In this document: positions 8,151 through 17,800 of the stretch, one piece after another
How positions within the stretch are numbered: the stretch's first letter is position 1
Layout of the letters: each line of letters starts with the position of its first letter
DNA from: an uncultured Bacteroidota bacterium
Lineage (GTDB): Bacteria; Bacteroidota; Bacteroidia; Chitinophagales; Chitinophagaceae
Assembly: GCA_903853805.1 (NCBI GenBank)
Contig: CAINUN010000019.1
Location: 1 to 61,652, forward strand
DNA: 61,652 bases
Reading direction: 5' to 3'
Made by a program: the position numbers and the translations under genes
Notes under the pieces: generated by a model
What the model was told of the DNA's origin: nothing
Database searches by the model: none
What the model saw: only the letters and a program-made list of their open reading frames with translations

Positions 8151-8386
8151 TAGCAACACACAAAATAGAAACTTTGACTTTTTCAGAAGGTTGTTTACAT
8201 CTTTATATTGATGGCAAAAACATCTCCTTGCCATTAGAAAAGCTATCGAAAAAACTAAGTTTGGCATCTGATGTTGAGCGGAATTTATATTCCATTTCGC
8301 CTTCAGGCTATGGCATTCATTGGCCATTGATTGATGAAGACCTTTCTGTCAACGCTATCATCAATACAATATCCGCGCAATCGTAG
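8147..8386 (+). CDS. DUF2442 domain protein
   Basis: A 79-residue partner of the DUF4160 protein. The core contains LPLEKLSKKLSLAS and the ISPSGYGIHWPLIDEDLSV block (about 50-68), characteristic of DUF2442, in which the HWPxLDEDL motif is conserved. The start overlaps the DUF4160 stop by 4 bp, so translation is likely coupled. The last eight codons and the stop lie inside a 26-bp duplicate of the 3' end of the nucleoside transporter gene (direct repeat R2), so the natural C-terminus may have been replaced when that repeat formed. Confidence 0.85.
   Translation: MIATHKIETLTFSEGCLHLYIDGKNISLPLEKLSKKLSLASDVERNLYSISPSGYGIHWPLIDEDLSVNAIINTISAQS
8361..8386 (+). repeat. Direct repeat R2, left copy
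   Basis: A 26-bp sequence (begins TCAATACAATATCC, ends CAATCGTAG) matching 9193-9218 with one mismatch. The right copy is the authentic 3' end of the transporter gene. This left copy serves as the end of the DUF2442 gene. Confidence 0.85.
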
Positions 8387-8389
8387 GAT

Positions 8390-8411
8390 TCTCGGCTGAT
8401 TTTGATGGAAA
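8390..8411 (+). repeat. Direct repeat R1, right copy
   Basis: Exact 22-bp copy of 7764-7785, three bases after R2 left. The order R1-R2-R1-R2 suggests an ancestral tandem duplication. From here to 8568 there is no convincing gene; a perfect 12-bp palindrome GCTTGCGCAAGC lies at 8537-8548. Confidence 0.8.
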
Positions 8412-8568
8412 AAGGTTATGAGTTTTTTTCCTTTGTTGTTATGCTCACCAACAAACTACTCCTCTTTATTGCTGTGGTGATAATGCCAATAGCGGTGGAA
8501 AAGCACAAGCACGCTGCGCACAAAGCTAAACTGCATGCTTGCGCAAGCGGGGCAAGCTGGGTGATTAC

Positions 8569-9135
8569 TTATTCTTTAACAGGGGTATATTTGATTATAT
8601 TCCCAGAGCTATCAAATTCAATAATCGGAGGAACCATAATCCCTACTTTGTAATGCTCTATTTTTTTGATGTTGCCATTGAAAAAATAAGTTACATTAAT
8701 GCCATCTAATTTATTATCTCTATACATTCCTATACCTGCGCAATTACCATTTTTAAAATAAACCTTTACAGGTCCATCCTTAATCATTTTTGCCTTGTAA
8801 TCATTCTCTGCAAATACATGATTATCAGTATCGCTTAAAATTGTGACACTAGTTTTTGGTGTACAATAACCCTTTAATAAAACTTGATTAGGATAGTCTT
8901 TATCATACTGATAAAAACTATCCACAGGCATATCATCTTTAAAACATTGCACCATAAAAAGATTGCCATTTTCATAGTACAGTTCTTCTCTGCCATTTTT
9001 TTTACCATTCTCCATTTCGGTAATTGCTTGCAACTTTCTGCTTGGGAAATAAGTTTTAAACTTTTCTCTTTTGCTCTTTTGAAACGCACATCCAATAATT
9101 GCAAAAATAAAAAGCAGAAAAAAAAGATTTTTCAT
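8569..9135 (-). CDS. YwqK/MORN-like repeat lipoprotein
   Basis: A 188-residue lipoprotein with lipobox IIGC (Cys16). It has several copies of the YwqK/MORN-type pattern in which a strand is followed by a Gly-Lys or Gly-Asn turn (ENGKKNGREELYYENGNL, KDGPVKVYFKNGNC, LDGINVTYFFNGNIKK). Databases usually name such proteins toxin-antitoxin YwqK family antitoxin, but their real role is unclear. It is likely anchored to the cell envelope. The gene lies alone between R1 right and R2 right, so it looks like a cassette placed next to the transporter gene. Confidence 0.82.
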   Translation of the reverse strand: MKNLFFLLFIFAIIGCAFQKSKREKFKTYFPSRKLQAITEMENGKKNGREELYYENGNLFMVQCFKDDMPVDSFYQYDKDYPNQVLLKGYCTPKTSVTILSDTDNHVFAENDYKAKMIKDGPVKVYFKNGNCAGIGMYRDNKLDGINVTYFFNGNIKKIEHYKVGIMVPPIIEFDSSGNIIKYTPVKE

Positions 9136-9192
9136 AACAATTCTATTTGATTTTAAAAATTGCTTACAACCTTAAGTTTTTCACCAACACAA

Positions 9193-9218
9193 TCAATACA
9201 ATATCCCCGCAATCGTAG
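9193..9218 (+). repeat. Direct repeat R2, right copy
   Basis: The 3'-terminal 26 bp of the nucleoside transporter gene, including its stop codon. It is duplicated at 8361-8386 with one base difference. Confidence 0.85.
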
Positions 9219-10458
9219 CACTTAAATAAGAAGCCAACGTTCCGCAAAGAAGGGCTTTCATACCGAGTTTGGCAAGGTCGCTGCGGCGTTCGGGTGCAAG
9301 GGCACTAATGCCGCCAATTTGCATGCCCACACTACTAAAATTGGCAAAGCCACAAATAGCTACGGTCACAATCGTTAGTCCTTTAGGCGTAAGAATAGGC
9401 ACTGCCTTCGTGGTCATGCTGCTAAAAGCTACAAATTCGTTGATGGTTATTTTTTGTCCAAGAAGCGTGGCTGCGTTGTTTACATCGCTTATCGGAATGC
9501 CCATTGCCCATGCAAAAGGGTAGAAGATTTTAGAGAAAATAAAGTTGAGCGAGAGTTGCAAATCGTGGTTGAATAAATGTCCAATGTGCAGCAAACTCCA
9601 GTCAATCATCGCAATCAATGCAATGAAACCAATCAACATGGCCACCACATTCATGGCTATTTTAAAACCATCGCCCGCACCATGACTAATGGCATCAATG
9701 AGATTGCTGTAACCGCTTTTCACTTCGAGTTTCACATTGCCCATCGTTTGCGATTCTTCAGTTTCGGGGAAAACAATTTTAGCAATTACCAATGCACCCG
9801 GTGCTGCCATGAGGCTTGCAGCAATTAGTTGCGGAGTAATGTTGAGCCCTGCACGCATACCCATGTTGGCATACACAATCAAGATACCTCCAGCAATACA
9901 AGCAAGACTGCCACTCATAGAAGCGAGGAGTTCGCTTTGTGTCATCGTAGCTAGGTAAGGACGAATCATCACCTGCGCTTCAATTTGACCAACGAATGCA
10001 CTCGCCACATTGCTCAATGCTTCTGCACCACTTACCCTCATCACAAAGTTCATGGCTTTGGCAACCACAGAAACAATGCGTTGCATGATGCCGAGATAAT
10101 AAAAAATAGCAACGAGCACACACACCAAAATGATAGTAGCCGTGATATTGAAAGCAAACACAAACGTACCCGGATTGCGGAAGTCGGTGATTTGTCCGGT
10201 GAAATCGTAAGCACCTATGCCGCCATACACAAAGTTGGCACCTGTCTTAGCAAAGCCTTCGAGTTTTTCCATGCCTCGTCCGAGGAAAGTGAAAAACTGA
10301 TTGACCACAGGCACTTTAAAAACCAAGAAGCCAATAGCCGTTTGAAGGATAATGCCACTAACAACTAAGCGGTAGTTGATTCTTTTTTTATTGTTGGAAA
10401 ACAAGAAGGCAATTCCAAGAATAAGGACAACGCCTAAGAGACCGGTAAATCTTTGCAT
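9193..10458 (-). CDS. NupC/CNT family nucleoside transporter
   Basis: Inner-membrane concentrative nucleoside transporter that takes up nucleosides with H+ or Na+. The 421-residue length and 8-10 hydrophobic segments fit the CNT family. Family landmarks are visible: an N-terminal TM pair (FTGLLGVVLILGIAFLFS), the Nucleos_tra2 gate region with GQIEAQVMIRPYL, the EFVAFSSM segment and the late CGFANFSSVGMQIGG motif near 365-380. No operon partner is evident, as both flanks are lipoprotein or T9SS genes on the same strand with gaps. The last eight codons form one copy of direct repeat R2. Confidence 0.93.
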   Translation of the reverse strand: MQRFTGLLGVVLILGIAFLFSNNKKRINYRLVVSGIILQTAIGFLVFKVPVVNQFFTFLGRGMEKLEGFAKTGANFVYGGIGAYDFTGQITDFRNPGTFVFAFNITATIILVCVLVAIFYYLGIMQRIVSVVAKAMNFVMRVSGAEALSNVASAFVGQIEAQVMIRPYLATMTQSELLASMSGSLACIAGGILIVYANMGMRAGLNITPQLIAASLMAAPGALVIAKIVFPETEESQTMGNVKLEVKSGYSNLIDAISHGAGDGFKIAMNVVAMLIGFIALIAMIDWSLLHIGHLFNHDLQLSLNFIFSKIFYPFAWAMGIPISDVNNAATLLGQKITINEFVAFSSMTTKAVPILTPKGLTIVTVAICGFANFSSVGMQIGGISALAPERRSDLAKLGMKALLCGTLASYLSATIAGILY

Positions 10459-10531
10459 GGCTTAAAAGTAGAAATTTGAAACAAAAAAGGAAGGATTTTT
10501 TAAAAGGAAGCTCAAAATGTTATTGGCTTTC

Positions 10532-10567
10532 AAAAAAATGTTCCGGATATTTTTCAACACCCGGAAC
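10532..10567 (-). terminator. Intrinsic terminator of the SBBP T9SS gene
   Basis: Minus-strand hairpin with arms GTTCCGG/CCGGAAC (10567-10561 and 10546-10540) and a 14-nt loop. A T-run follows (A-run at 10532-10538 on the plus strand). It lies just past the stop at 10599. Confidence 0.75.
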
Positions 10568-10598
10568 GTAATTTAAAGAAACAAGCATGCTCGCCCTA

Positions 10599-12281
10599 TT
10601 ACTCAATAACAAACTTATGAGTAGCAACAGTTTCGCCATTTTGCTGAAGGCGAATGAAATAAACATTCTTAGAAAGGTTTTCAGTATTCAAATTGAATGA
10701 GTTGCCGTTTAAATTGTCCATTGAATAAACAACTTCACCCAAGGTATTATACACTAATAACGAACCATTTTTAACATTGAAATTGGTTTGTAAAACCAGA
10801 TTTGTGGTTACAGGATTTGGATAAAGAATGGAATTAGAAACATTCACTTCATCAATACCCAAAGTAGCATCTAATTTAGCAATAAACATATCGGCAACAC
10901 CAGCGTTGGCAAGAGTGCTATTGCCAAAAACGACACTACTATTTTGAAAATTCCCAGTGATGTATGCGTTACCCAAAGCATCTGTTGATATGCTTTGAGT
11001 AGTACCTTTAGTAGCGTATGATTTCACCCAGTATTCAATGCCATTACTATTCAATTTCAAAATAAACTCATTGCCATCAACATTGGTTTTAGTCAGATTT
11101 ATTGAACCAAAAGTAATTGTGTTGCTATGAATGACTCCGTTGTAATAACAATTACCACTCACATCAACTGCAATACAGTTGCTACCATCTAAACCTAAGT
11201 CACCACCATAGTTTTTCACCCATTGAACAGCACCAGCACTATTGAGTTTAGCAACAAATTGATTGGTATTATTTGCAACAGGACGAGTAATCAAGATAGC
11301 ATCAAAAAGAATATTATCACTACGATAATCACCTGTTATCCAACTATTCCCTTGAGCATCTGTAACTAACCCTTTAAACAACTCGTCTGCATTACCACCC
11401 ATTCCTTTCAGCCACTTAATGTTACCAAAAGAATCATACTTAGCAACATACATATCGTTAGTGCCGTCGGTGGTATCGTTTGAAACAGTAAGTGTGTCAG
11501 CATAGATAATTTCGCTGGAAAAGCCACCTGCAACATAGAAATTGCTATTTTGATCAATGCCTATATTATTTACAAAATCATCGCCAAATCCGCCAATACT
11601 TTTACACCAAACGTTATTCCCTGAAGCATCAAATTTTGCAATAAACCCTTCACTAGGACCAGCTGAGGTGCTTGTTACGAAATTTCCATCAAAATGAAGA
11701 GTATCATCACTGAAACTACCAACGATTGTACAACCTCCGTTAGGCAAAGCAGCAACATCTTTTCCAATATCGGTATTCCCATTTCCCCCAAATCCCTTAG
11801 CCCAAAGTACATTACCAAGATTATCCAATTTTAAGAGAAAAACATTACCATTAGAATTTGAAGAATGATTAACCATTGTTCCGTTAAAATCGATGGTTGT
11901 ACTTGTAAAATAGCCTGTTACATAACAGTTACCCACAGCATCAAATGCAATACTGCTACCAACATCATAACCATTTCCGCCAAAAGACTTAGCCCATAGC
12001 ACAGTGCCATTTGCATCATACTTAGTCACAAAGATATCAGGTGTACCCGTAGAATAATTAGTGAGATTCATAGGACCAAAAGTGATTGAAGAGCTACTAT
12101 ACCCGCCAGTTACATAACTGTTTCCACTAACATCTACTTTTACAGAGCTACCAAAGTCAAATTGATTCCCCCCAGCTTTTTGGGACCAATTCCAATTTGG
12201 TGCCTGAGCATTCAATTTGAAAGCAAGAAAAAAGATGCTAGTTAAAATGAAAAGTCCAGAGAGAAGTAACGTTTTTTTCAT
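10599..12281 (-). CDS. SBBP beta-propeller protein, T9SS type A cargo
   Basis: Predicted 560-residue secreted surface protein. The frame extends upstream to 12422, but the ATG at 12281 gives a standard signal peptide (MKKTLLLSGLFILTS, ending near LNAQA), so I start there. The body is a series of SBBP-type repeats (variants of VTGYFTSTTIDFNG and FVAKLNSAGAVQWVKNYGG), expected to form a beta-propeller. The last about 75 residues are a T9SS type A sorting domain (LYPNPVTTNLVLQ, GEVVYSMDN, KNVYFIRLQQNGE, THKFVIE), which directs export and surface attachment. It is divergent from the TonB receptor. A related cargo gene occurs at 38739. Confidence 0.92.
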   Translation of the reverse strand: MKKTLLLSGLFILTSIFFLAFKLNAQAPNWNWSQKAGGNQFDFGSSVKVDVSGNSYVTGGYSSSSITFGPMNLTNYSTGTPDIFVTKYDANGTVLWAKSFGGNGYDVGSSIAFDAVGNCYVTGYFTSTTIDFNGTMVNHSSNSNGNVFLLKLDNLGNVLWAKGFGGNGNTDIGKDVAALPNGGCTIVGSFSDDTLHFDGNFVTSTSAGPSEGFIAKFDASGNNVWCKSIGGFGDDFVNNIGIDQNSNFYVAGGFSSEIIYADTLTVSNDTTDGTNDMYVAKYDSFGNIKWLKGMGGNADELFKGLVTDAQGNSWITGDYRSDNILFDAILITRPVANNTNQFVAKLNSAGAVQWVKNYGGDLGLDGSNCIAVDVSGNCYYNGVIHSNTITFGSINLTKTNVDGNEFILKLNSNGIEYWVKSYATKGTTQSISTDALGNAYITGNFQNSSVVFGNSTLANAGVADMFIAKLDATLGIDEVNVSNSILYPNPVTTNLVLQTNFNVKNGSLLVYNTLGEVVYSMDNLNGNSFNLNTENLSKNVYFIRLQQNGETVATHKFVIE

Positions 12282-12430
12282 TTTCAAAAATACCTGATGA
12301 CTGTGCAGGCAAACACTTTTTATATGAGTAATACATGAAACTCCGCAAAATTCACCAATTCCAAATCCACAATCAATGACTTTGGTTATGTTATTTAGAT
12401 AAAGTGTTAAATATATTTTCACACTTTAGT

Positions 12431-12462
12431 TTTGGGCTAAGAACATTCAACTTTTATCTTTG
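12431..12462 (+). promoter_or_regulatory. Bacteroidota promoter of the TonB receptor gene
   Basis: TTTG (12431-12434), a 20-bp spacer and TATCTTTG (12455-12462): a perfect match to the Bacteroidota -33/-7 consensus, 44 bp before the start codon. Confidence 0.82.
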
Positions 12463-12506
12463 TCGGAATTGATTTCATACCTTCAAAAAAAATCCCAAGC
12501 AGCTTT

Positions 12507-14846
12507 ATGCAACGTGCTATAATCTTTCTTTTATTTTTATTTTGCTTTCAGATTTCAAATGCACAAACAGGTAGCATCAAAGGATTTGTTTATGAAAAAT
12601 CAACAGGAGAACCAATTAGTTATACAAATGTAGTCGTTAGAGGGACAACTATCGGCGTTCAAACTGACCTTAATGGGTTCTTTTCTATCTCTCAAGTACC
12701 CATAGGAAAGCATGTAATATGGACAACTTTACTTGGCTTTGACACAGCTTATGCAACTGTTGTTGTAATAGCAAATGATGTTTCTTCCCATAAACTATAC
12801 CTCAACGAAAAAAGTGTTTCATTAAAGGACTTTGAAGTTACTGCTCATAAAACAGAGAAGATGACTCAAGTAAATGCAGGGGCTACAACAATTACACCAA
12901 GAGAGATGAAACTGCTACCAAGTACTGGAGGAGAGCCTGACTTGGCACAATATTTACAAGTAATGCCAGGAGTCGTTTTCACAGGTGACCAAGGTGGGCA
13001 GCTTTACATTAGGGGGGGGTCTCCTGCCCAAACAGGAATATTATTAGATGGTGTTACCATTTATAATCCTTTTCATTCTATAGGATTGTTTTCAGTTTTT
13101 GAGACAGACGCTATTAGAAACGTTGAAGTGCAATCTGCTGGATTTAATGTTCTATATGGCAATCGTACGAGTGCAATCCTTGACATAAGAACAAAAGACG
13201 GAAATAAAAACAGATTCGCTGGAAAAGTTTCAGTGTCACCTATTATGTTCCGCACAATGATTGAAGGTCCTATTTCAAAAGCTAAATCAGAGTCAGGAGG
13301 TAGTATTAGCTATTTGATTTCATATAAAAGAAGTCATCTTGAAGAAACTACTAAACCCCTCTATGGTGGGTTTGGAAAGGCATTTAAGTATGGGTTACCT
13401 TACGGGTTCAGTGACCTTTACGGCAAGATTACATTTAATGGTGAAAATGGCAGTAAACTTAATCTCTTCACATTCAATTTTGATGACAATGCAAGTGCAT
13501 TAAACAGTGAAGGAATTGAAACGGCTAACTTCAATTGGAATGCAAAGGGTTATGGACTAACCTTTGTAGTAACGCCAGGAAACTCTGCTGCGTTAATAAG
13601 TGGCAAACTAGTTAAATCTTCGTACGATATAAATTCTTTTGAAACTGCCTTTAATAATCGCCAAAGAAGAAGTGGTATTGATGGTTTTGAAGGCGGAATT
13701 GACTTTACTTATTTTTTGCCAGGCTATAGCCAAATAAAATATGGTATGGAAGTAAGCGGACTCTCAACCTCACTTAATTATTTAAACTCGGCAAATGTCT
13801 CAACAGTTCTTGACAGAAGAAATACAATGGGTTCTATGTTTTTTATGTTCCGCAAAAACTTCAATGAAAAGTTGATTATTGAACCTGGTATACGAACACA
13901 GTATTACTCTTCCCTTTCAAAATTTACATTTGAACCAAGAATTGGCATGAAATACAATGCAAGTCATAACTTGAGGTTTAAAGCTGCTACTGGACTATAT
14001 TCTCAAAACATCATCAGCACAAAATCTGACATTGATATTGTTAACTTCTTCACGGGATTTTTATTAAGTCCTGATGAAGAGGTGAAGGATACTAAAGGGG
14101 CTGTTCTAAAAAACAATTTACAAACTGCATATCATATTATTTGCGGCATCGAATATGATTACAAAGATTTTGAATTCAATCTTGAGCCTTGGTATAAATA
14201 TTTTGGTCAAAACATTGAACTAAACCGAGCAAAACTCACTATTAATGACCCTGATTTTATTTCAGGAGACGGAAAAGCTGTTGGCATTGATCTCACGGCT
14301 AAATACTCAAAAGGAAGACTATTCTTATGGAGTGTATTTTCTTATCAAAAAGTCACCTACACTACTTTAGTTGCTAAAAGCATATTAGATAATCCAACAG
14401 TGCAAACTTACCCACCTCCTTTTGACCGTCGTTTCAATATGAATATTGTAAGCTCTTACAATGCTGGTAAAAAGCACGATATTGAATTGTCATTGCGATA
14501 CAATCTTGGTTCACCTTTCCCATTTACCCAAACCCAAGGGTTCTATGAGAACCTAAACCTTTCGTTAAGTGGTGTTAATGCTAATGTCAACCAACAAAAT
14601 GGCAATCTTGGAATTGTTTATGCCGACCAAATTAATGGAGGCAGACTCTCTTACTACCATCGTCTTGACTTATCCGTTAAGAAGAAGTTTGAAATTTCAA
14701 AGAACAACAATATTGAAACTACTTTTAGCGTTACTAATGTTTATAACAGGAATAATATTTTTTATATCGAAAGAACTTCCAACAAAAATAGCAGACAATA
14801 CCAATTTCCAATTTTTCCGAGTGTGAATGTGACTTGGAATTTTTAA
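12507..14846 (+). CDS. TonB-dependent receptor with carboxypeptidase-like domain
   Basis: Outer-membrane, TonB-energised importer of an unknown ligand, 779 residues. In order: signal peptide (1-19, ends SNAQ), a CarboxypepD_reg-like Ig domain (about 23-105, with GFVYEKSTGEPISYTNVVV), a plug domain (about 120-225, with GGSPAQTGILLDGVTIYNP), and a beta-barrel to the C-terminus (ends SVNVTWNF). No SusD partner follows. Instead the next genes encode a TPR protein and another barrel, and the close spacing suggests one operon of four or five envelope genes. A G8 tract at 13012-13019 in the plug codons is a possible slippage site. Confidence 0.93.
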   Translation: MQRAIIFLLFLFCFQISNAQTGSIKGFVYEKSTGEPISYTNVVVRGTTIGVQTDLNGFFSISQVPIGKHVIWTTLLGFDTAYATVVVIANDVSSHKLYLNEKSVSLKDFEVTAHKTEKMTQVNAGATTITPREMKLLPSTGGEPDLAQYLQVMPGVVFTGDQGGQLYIRGGSPAQTGILLDGVTIYNPFHSIGLFSVFETDAIRNVEVQSAGFNVLYGNRTSAILDIRTKDGNKNRFAGKVSVSPIMFRTMIEGPISKAKSESGGSISYLISYKRSHLEETTKPLYGGFGKAFKYGLPYGFSDLYGKITFNGENGSKLNLFTFNFDDNASALNSEGIETANFNWNAKGYGLTFVVTPGNSAALISGKLVKSSYDINSFETAFNNRQRRSGIDGFEGGIDFTYFLPGYSQIKYGMEVSGLSTSLNYLNSANVSTVLDRRNTMGSMFFMFRKNFNEKLIIEPGIRTQYYSSLSKFTFEPRIGMKYNASHNLRFKAATGLYSQNIISTKSDIDIVNFFTGFLLSPDEEVKDTKGAVLKNNLQTAYHIICGIEYDYKDFEFNLEPWYKYFGQNIELNRAKLTINDPDFISGDGKAVGIDLTAKYSKGRLFLWSVFSYQKVTYTTLVAKSILDNPTVQTYPPPFDRRFNMNIVSSYNAGKKHDIELSLRYNLGSPFPFTQTQGFYENLNLSLSGVNANVNQQNGNLGIVYADQINGGRLSYYHRLDLSVKKKFEISKNNNIETTFSVTNVYNRNNIFYIERTSNKNSRQYQFPIFPSVNVTWNF

Positions 14847-14854
14847 ACACAATC

Positions 14855-17800
14855 ATGAGTAGACCCGACAAAAAATATTTCCTTCATATTCTTAAAAGCC
14901 TAGTCATAATTATATGTACGGGCTTTTCTGTTCATGGGCAAGAGCATTCTGTTTTTCATTCAAATCAAAATGAATTTCGGCTAGCTCAAGAACAATTTGA
15001 TCAAGGGAATTATAGGCTGGCATTGCAAACTATTGAGCTTTGTAACAAAGATAATCTTTCCCAACTCATTCCTAACTCAATAAATGAAACGGAACAAGCA
15101 AAGTTTATAAGAGTTGTTTCTAAACTAAAATTAGACAAGGAAAATGCTGTGAAAGATGCCAAAACTTTCATGAATGAAACAGGCAATGTAGCATTACAAG
15201 AAAGGGCAGCATACTATCTTGGACAATATTTTTTCAAGAAAGAAAGACTTGCAGAAGCCATTCCTTTTTATGAACAAGCCAAAATTGACAACCTAACAAA
15301 TACTGAAATTATAGACTTAAAATTTGAGTTGGCTTATTGCTATTTCAACAATAAAATTTTTGAAAAAGCAGAGCAAATGTTTGCTAGCATAAAAGATGTA
15401 AAAGCAAAGTATTATTCAGCGGGAAATTATTACTATGGTTTGTTAGCTTATAATTTTGGCAGGTTTGATGAAGCATTAAGTAGTTTTAGATTAGTGGAAA
15501 AAGAACAACAATATGCTAAAATCGTACCTTATTATATCGCTGAAATTTACTACTTCAAAGGAGATAGAAAAACGGCATTAGAACTCACACAAAAACTCAT
15601 TGAGCAAAAAGAAAAACTTTTTTACGACAACGAATTGTATTTGCTTTCAGCACAAATACTTTTTGAGGATCAAGACTTTAAAAAAGCGATTCCATTCTTC
15701 GAGCACTACTATGATAATATTGACAAAATAAGAAAGGAAGAACTTTATGAAATGGCTTATAGCTATTACAAAGTAAGTGATTGGAAAAGTGCTGTTGAAA
15801 AATTCAAACCATTAAGTATTCAACAAGATTCGTTGGGACAAACAGCAATGTACTTATTGGGAGATTGTTACTTAAAAATGAATGATCGAAAGAATGCTAA
15901 AAATGCTTTTGGAATTTGTTCCGACATGAATTTTAATGACGGTATTAGAGAAGCTGCATTGTTACTCTATGGTAAACTTTCCTTTGAAATGGGCAACCAT
16001 GAAATTGCCATGAACAGTTTCAACACATTGTTGACTGATTATCCAAAATCAACATTTAAAACCGAATCAAAAACACTTGTAGGGGAGATTTTAGTACGAG
16101 CAAATGATTATGCAGCCGCATACAATTCACTCAAAGATGCTAAAGAAAAGAACTCAGCATATTGGGCAGTTTGGCAAAAAGCAACTCTTGGATATGGCTT
16201 ACAAGAATTAAAAAAGGGGAACCTTGCTACAGCAGATACTATGTTTTCCCTTTCCTTGTTGCAACCAACTGATAAAGCTAGAGAAGCAGTGGCATATTTT
16301 TGGAAAGCAGACATTGACTATGGACAAAAGCGTTATATAGATGCTGTTGAAAATCTTAAAATATTTATCAAGAAAGCTGAAGGAACCGAGAAAAACATTC
16401 AACGAATTAGTAAGCAAGCAACACTTTCAAATGCCTACCTAAATCTTGGCTATGCTTCTATGGAATTGGAAGATTATAAAGAAGCAAAAGACTATTTCTC
16501 AAAAACATCACAACCAGAAAATGAAACTGACCCAGAGATAAAAATTAATGCAACAATTCGCGAAGCAGATGCTTCATTCATGCAAAAAGGATATAAAGAA
16601 GCTGCGCGTTTGTACGAAAAAGTGATTGATGCAAATGTTCCTGAAGCTGATTATGCGCGCATTCAAAAAGCAATCATATTCGGATTACAAGGAAAGCCTT
16701 CTGAGAAAATAAAAATGTTGCAAACTATAGTTGACAATACAAATTCTCAATACAATTTTGAAGCAAGATTTGAGTTGGCAAATACTTACATGGAAGAAGA
16801 CAAGTTCCAACATTCGATTAATTTGTTGGCACCAATCATTGAGCAAAAAGATTCAAGAAGCAATTTTCCTGTGAAGGCTTTAATGAAAACAGGATTTGCT
16901 TATGAGCAACTGAAAAACGATACAAAAGCCACCGAAATATATAGAAGAGTTCTAGCTGAATACCCAACGTCTAAGGAAAAGTATGAAGCACTCAATGCTT
17001 TGAAATCCATTTACATCGAGCACAATCATCCTGAATCTTACACTAGTCTTTTAAACGAATTCAATTTACCTGAAGTGGGAAGCGCTACCATTGATTCTAC
17101 TTATTATTCAGCAGCAGAAGCGCAAATAGCGAATGAAAATTGGGTAGCAGCAAAAGCTGCATTAATGCTTTATCTAAAGAAATTTCAGAATGGCATATTT
17201 GCTACCAAAGCCAATTACTATATAGGCGAAAGTCATTACCAATTAAATGAATTGGATGAGGCCATAAATTCATTTGACGATGTTTTGAAGTTGACATGGA
17301 ACGAGTTTACAGAAACAAGTGCAAAACGTGCAGCTGATATTTCTTTCAATGACAAAAAGTATGAGCAAGCCATGAAGTATTTCGTGGTGTTACGCAGTAG
17401 TTCAATGAGTAAAGAAATGTTACAACAGGCATATCTTGGAATGACTTACACTGCATTTTACCAAAACGATTTCAAAACTTCAATGAGTTATGCCGACACC
17501 GTTCTTTCCATTCCTGATTTGCCAATTAATACATCTAACGAAGTATTGTTTTTGAAAGCAAAAATTTATCAACAACAAGGAAAAGCATCAGAGGCAATGA
17601 ATATCTACAATCGTTTGAAAGATTATGATGGTACATCTATTGCTCCTGAAATTCATTATAGAATCGCAGAACTTTTTTTCAAGCAAAACAAATTGAAAGA
17701 TGCGGAAAGCGAAGCAGCAAAAGCGACGGAAGCAAGTGTTGAGAATAATTATTTTGTGGATAAAGCTTGGTTATTGATTGTGGATATCTTGTTGAAAGAG

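Noticed and set aside
8402-8653. 83-residue ORF between R1 right and the YwqK-like lipoprotein
   Set aside because: It overlaps the lipoprotein gene antisense and shows no recognisable domain. It begins inside repeat R1.
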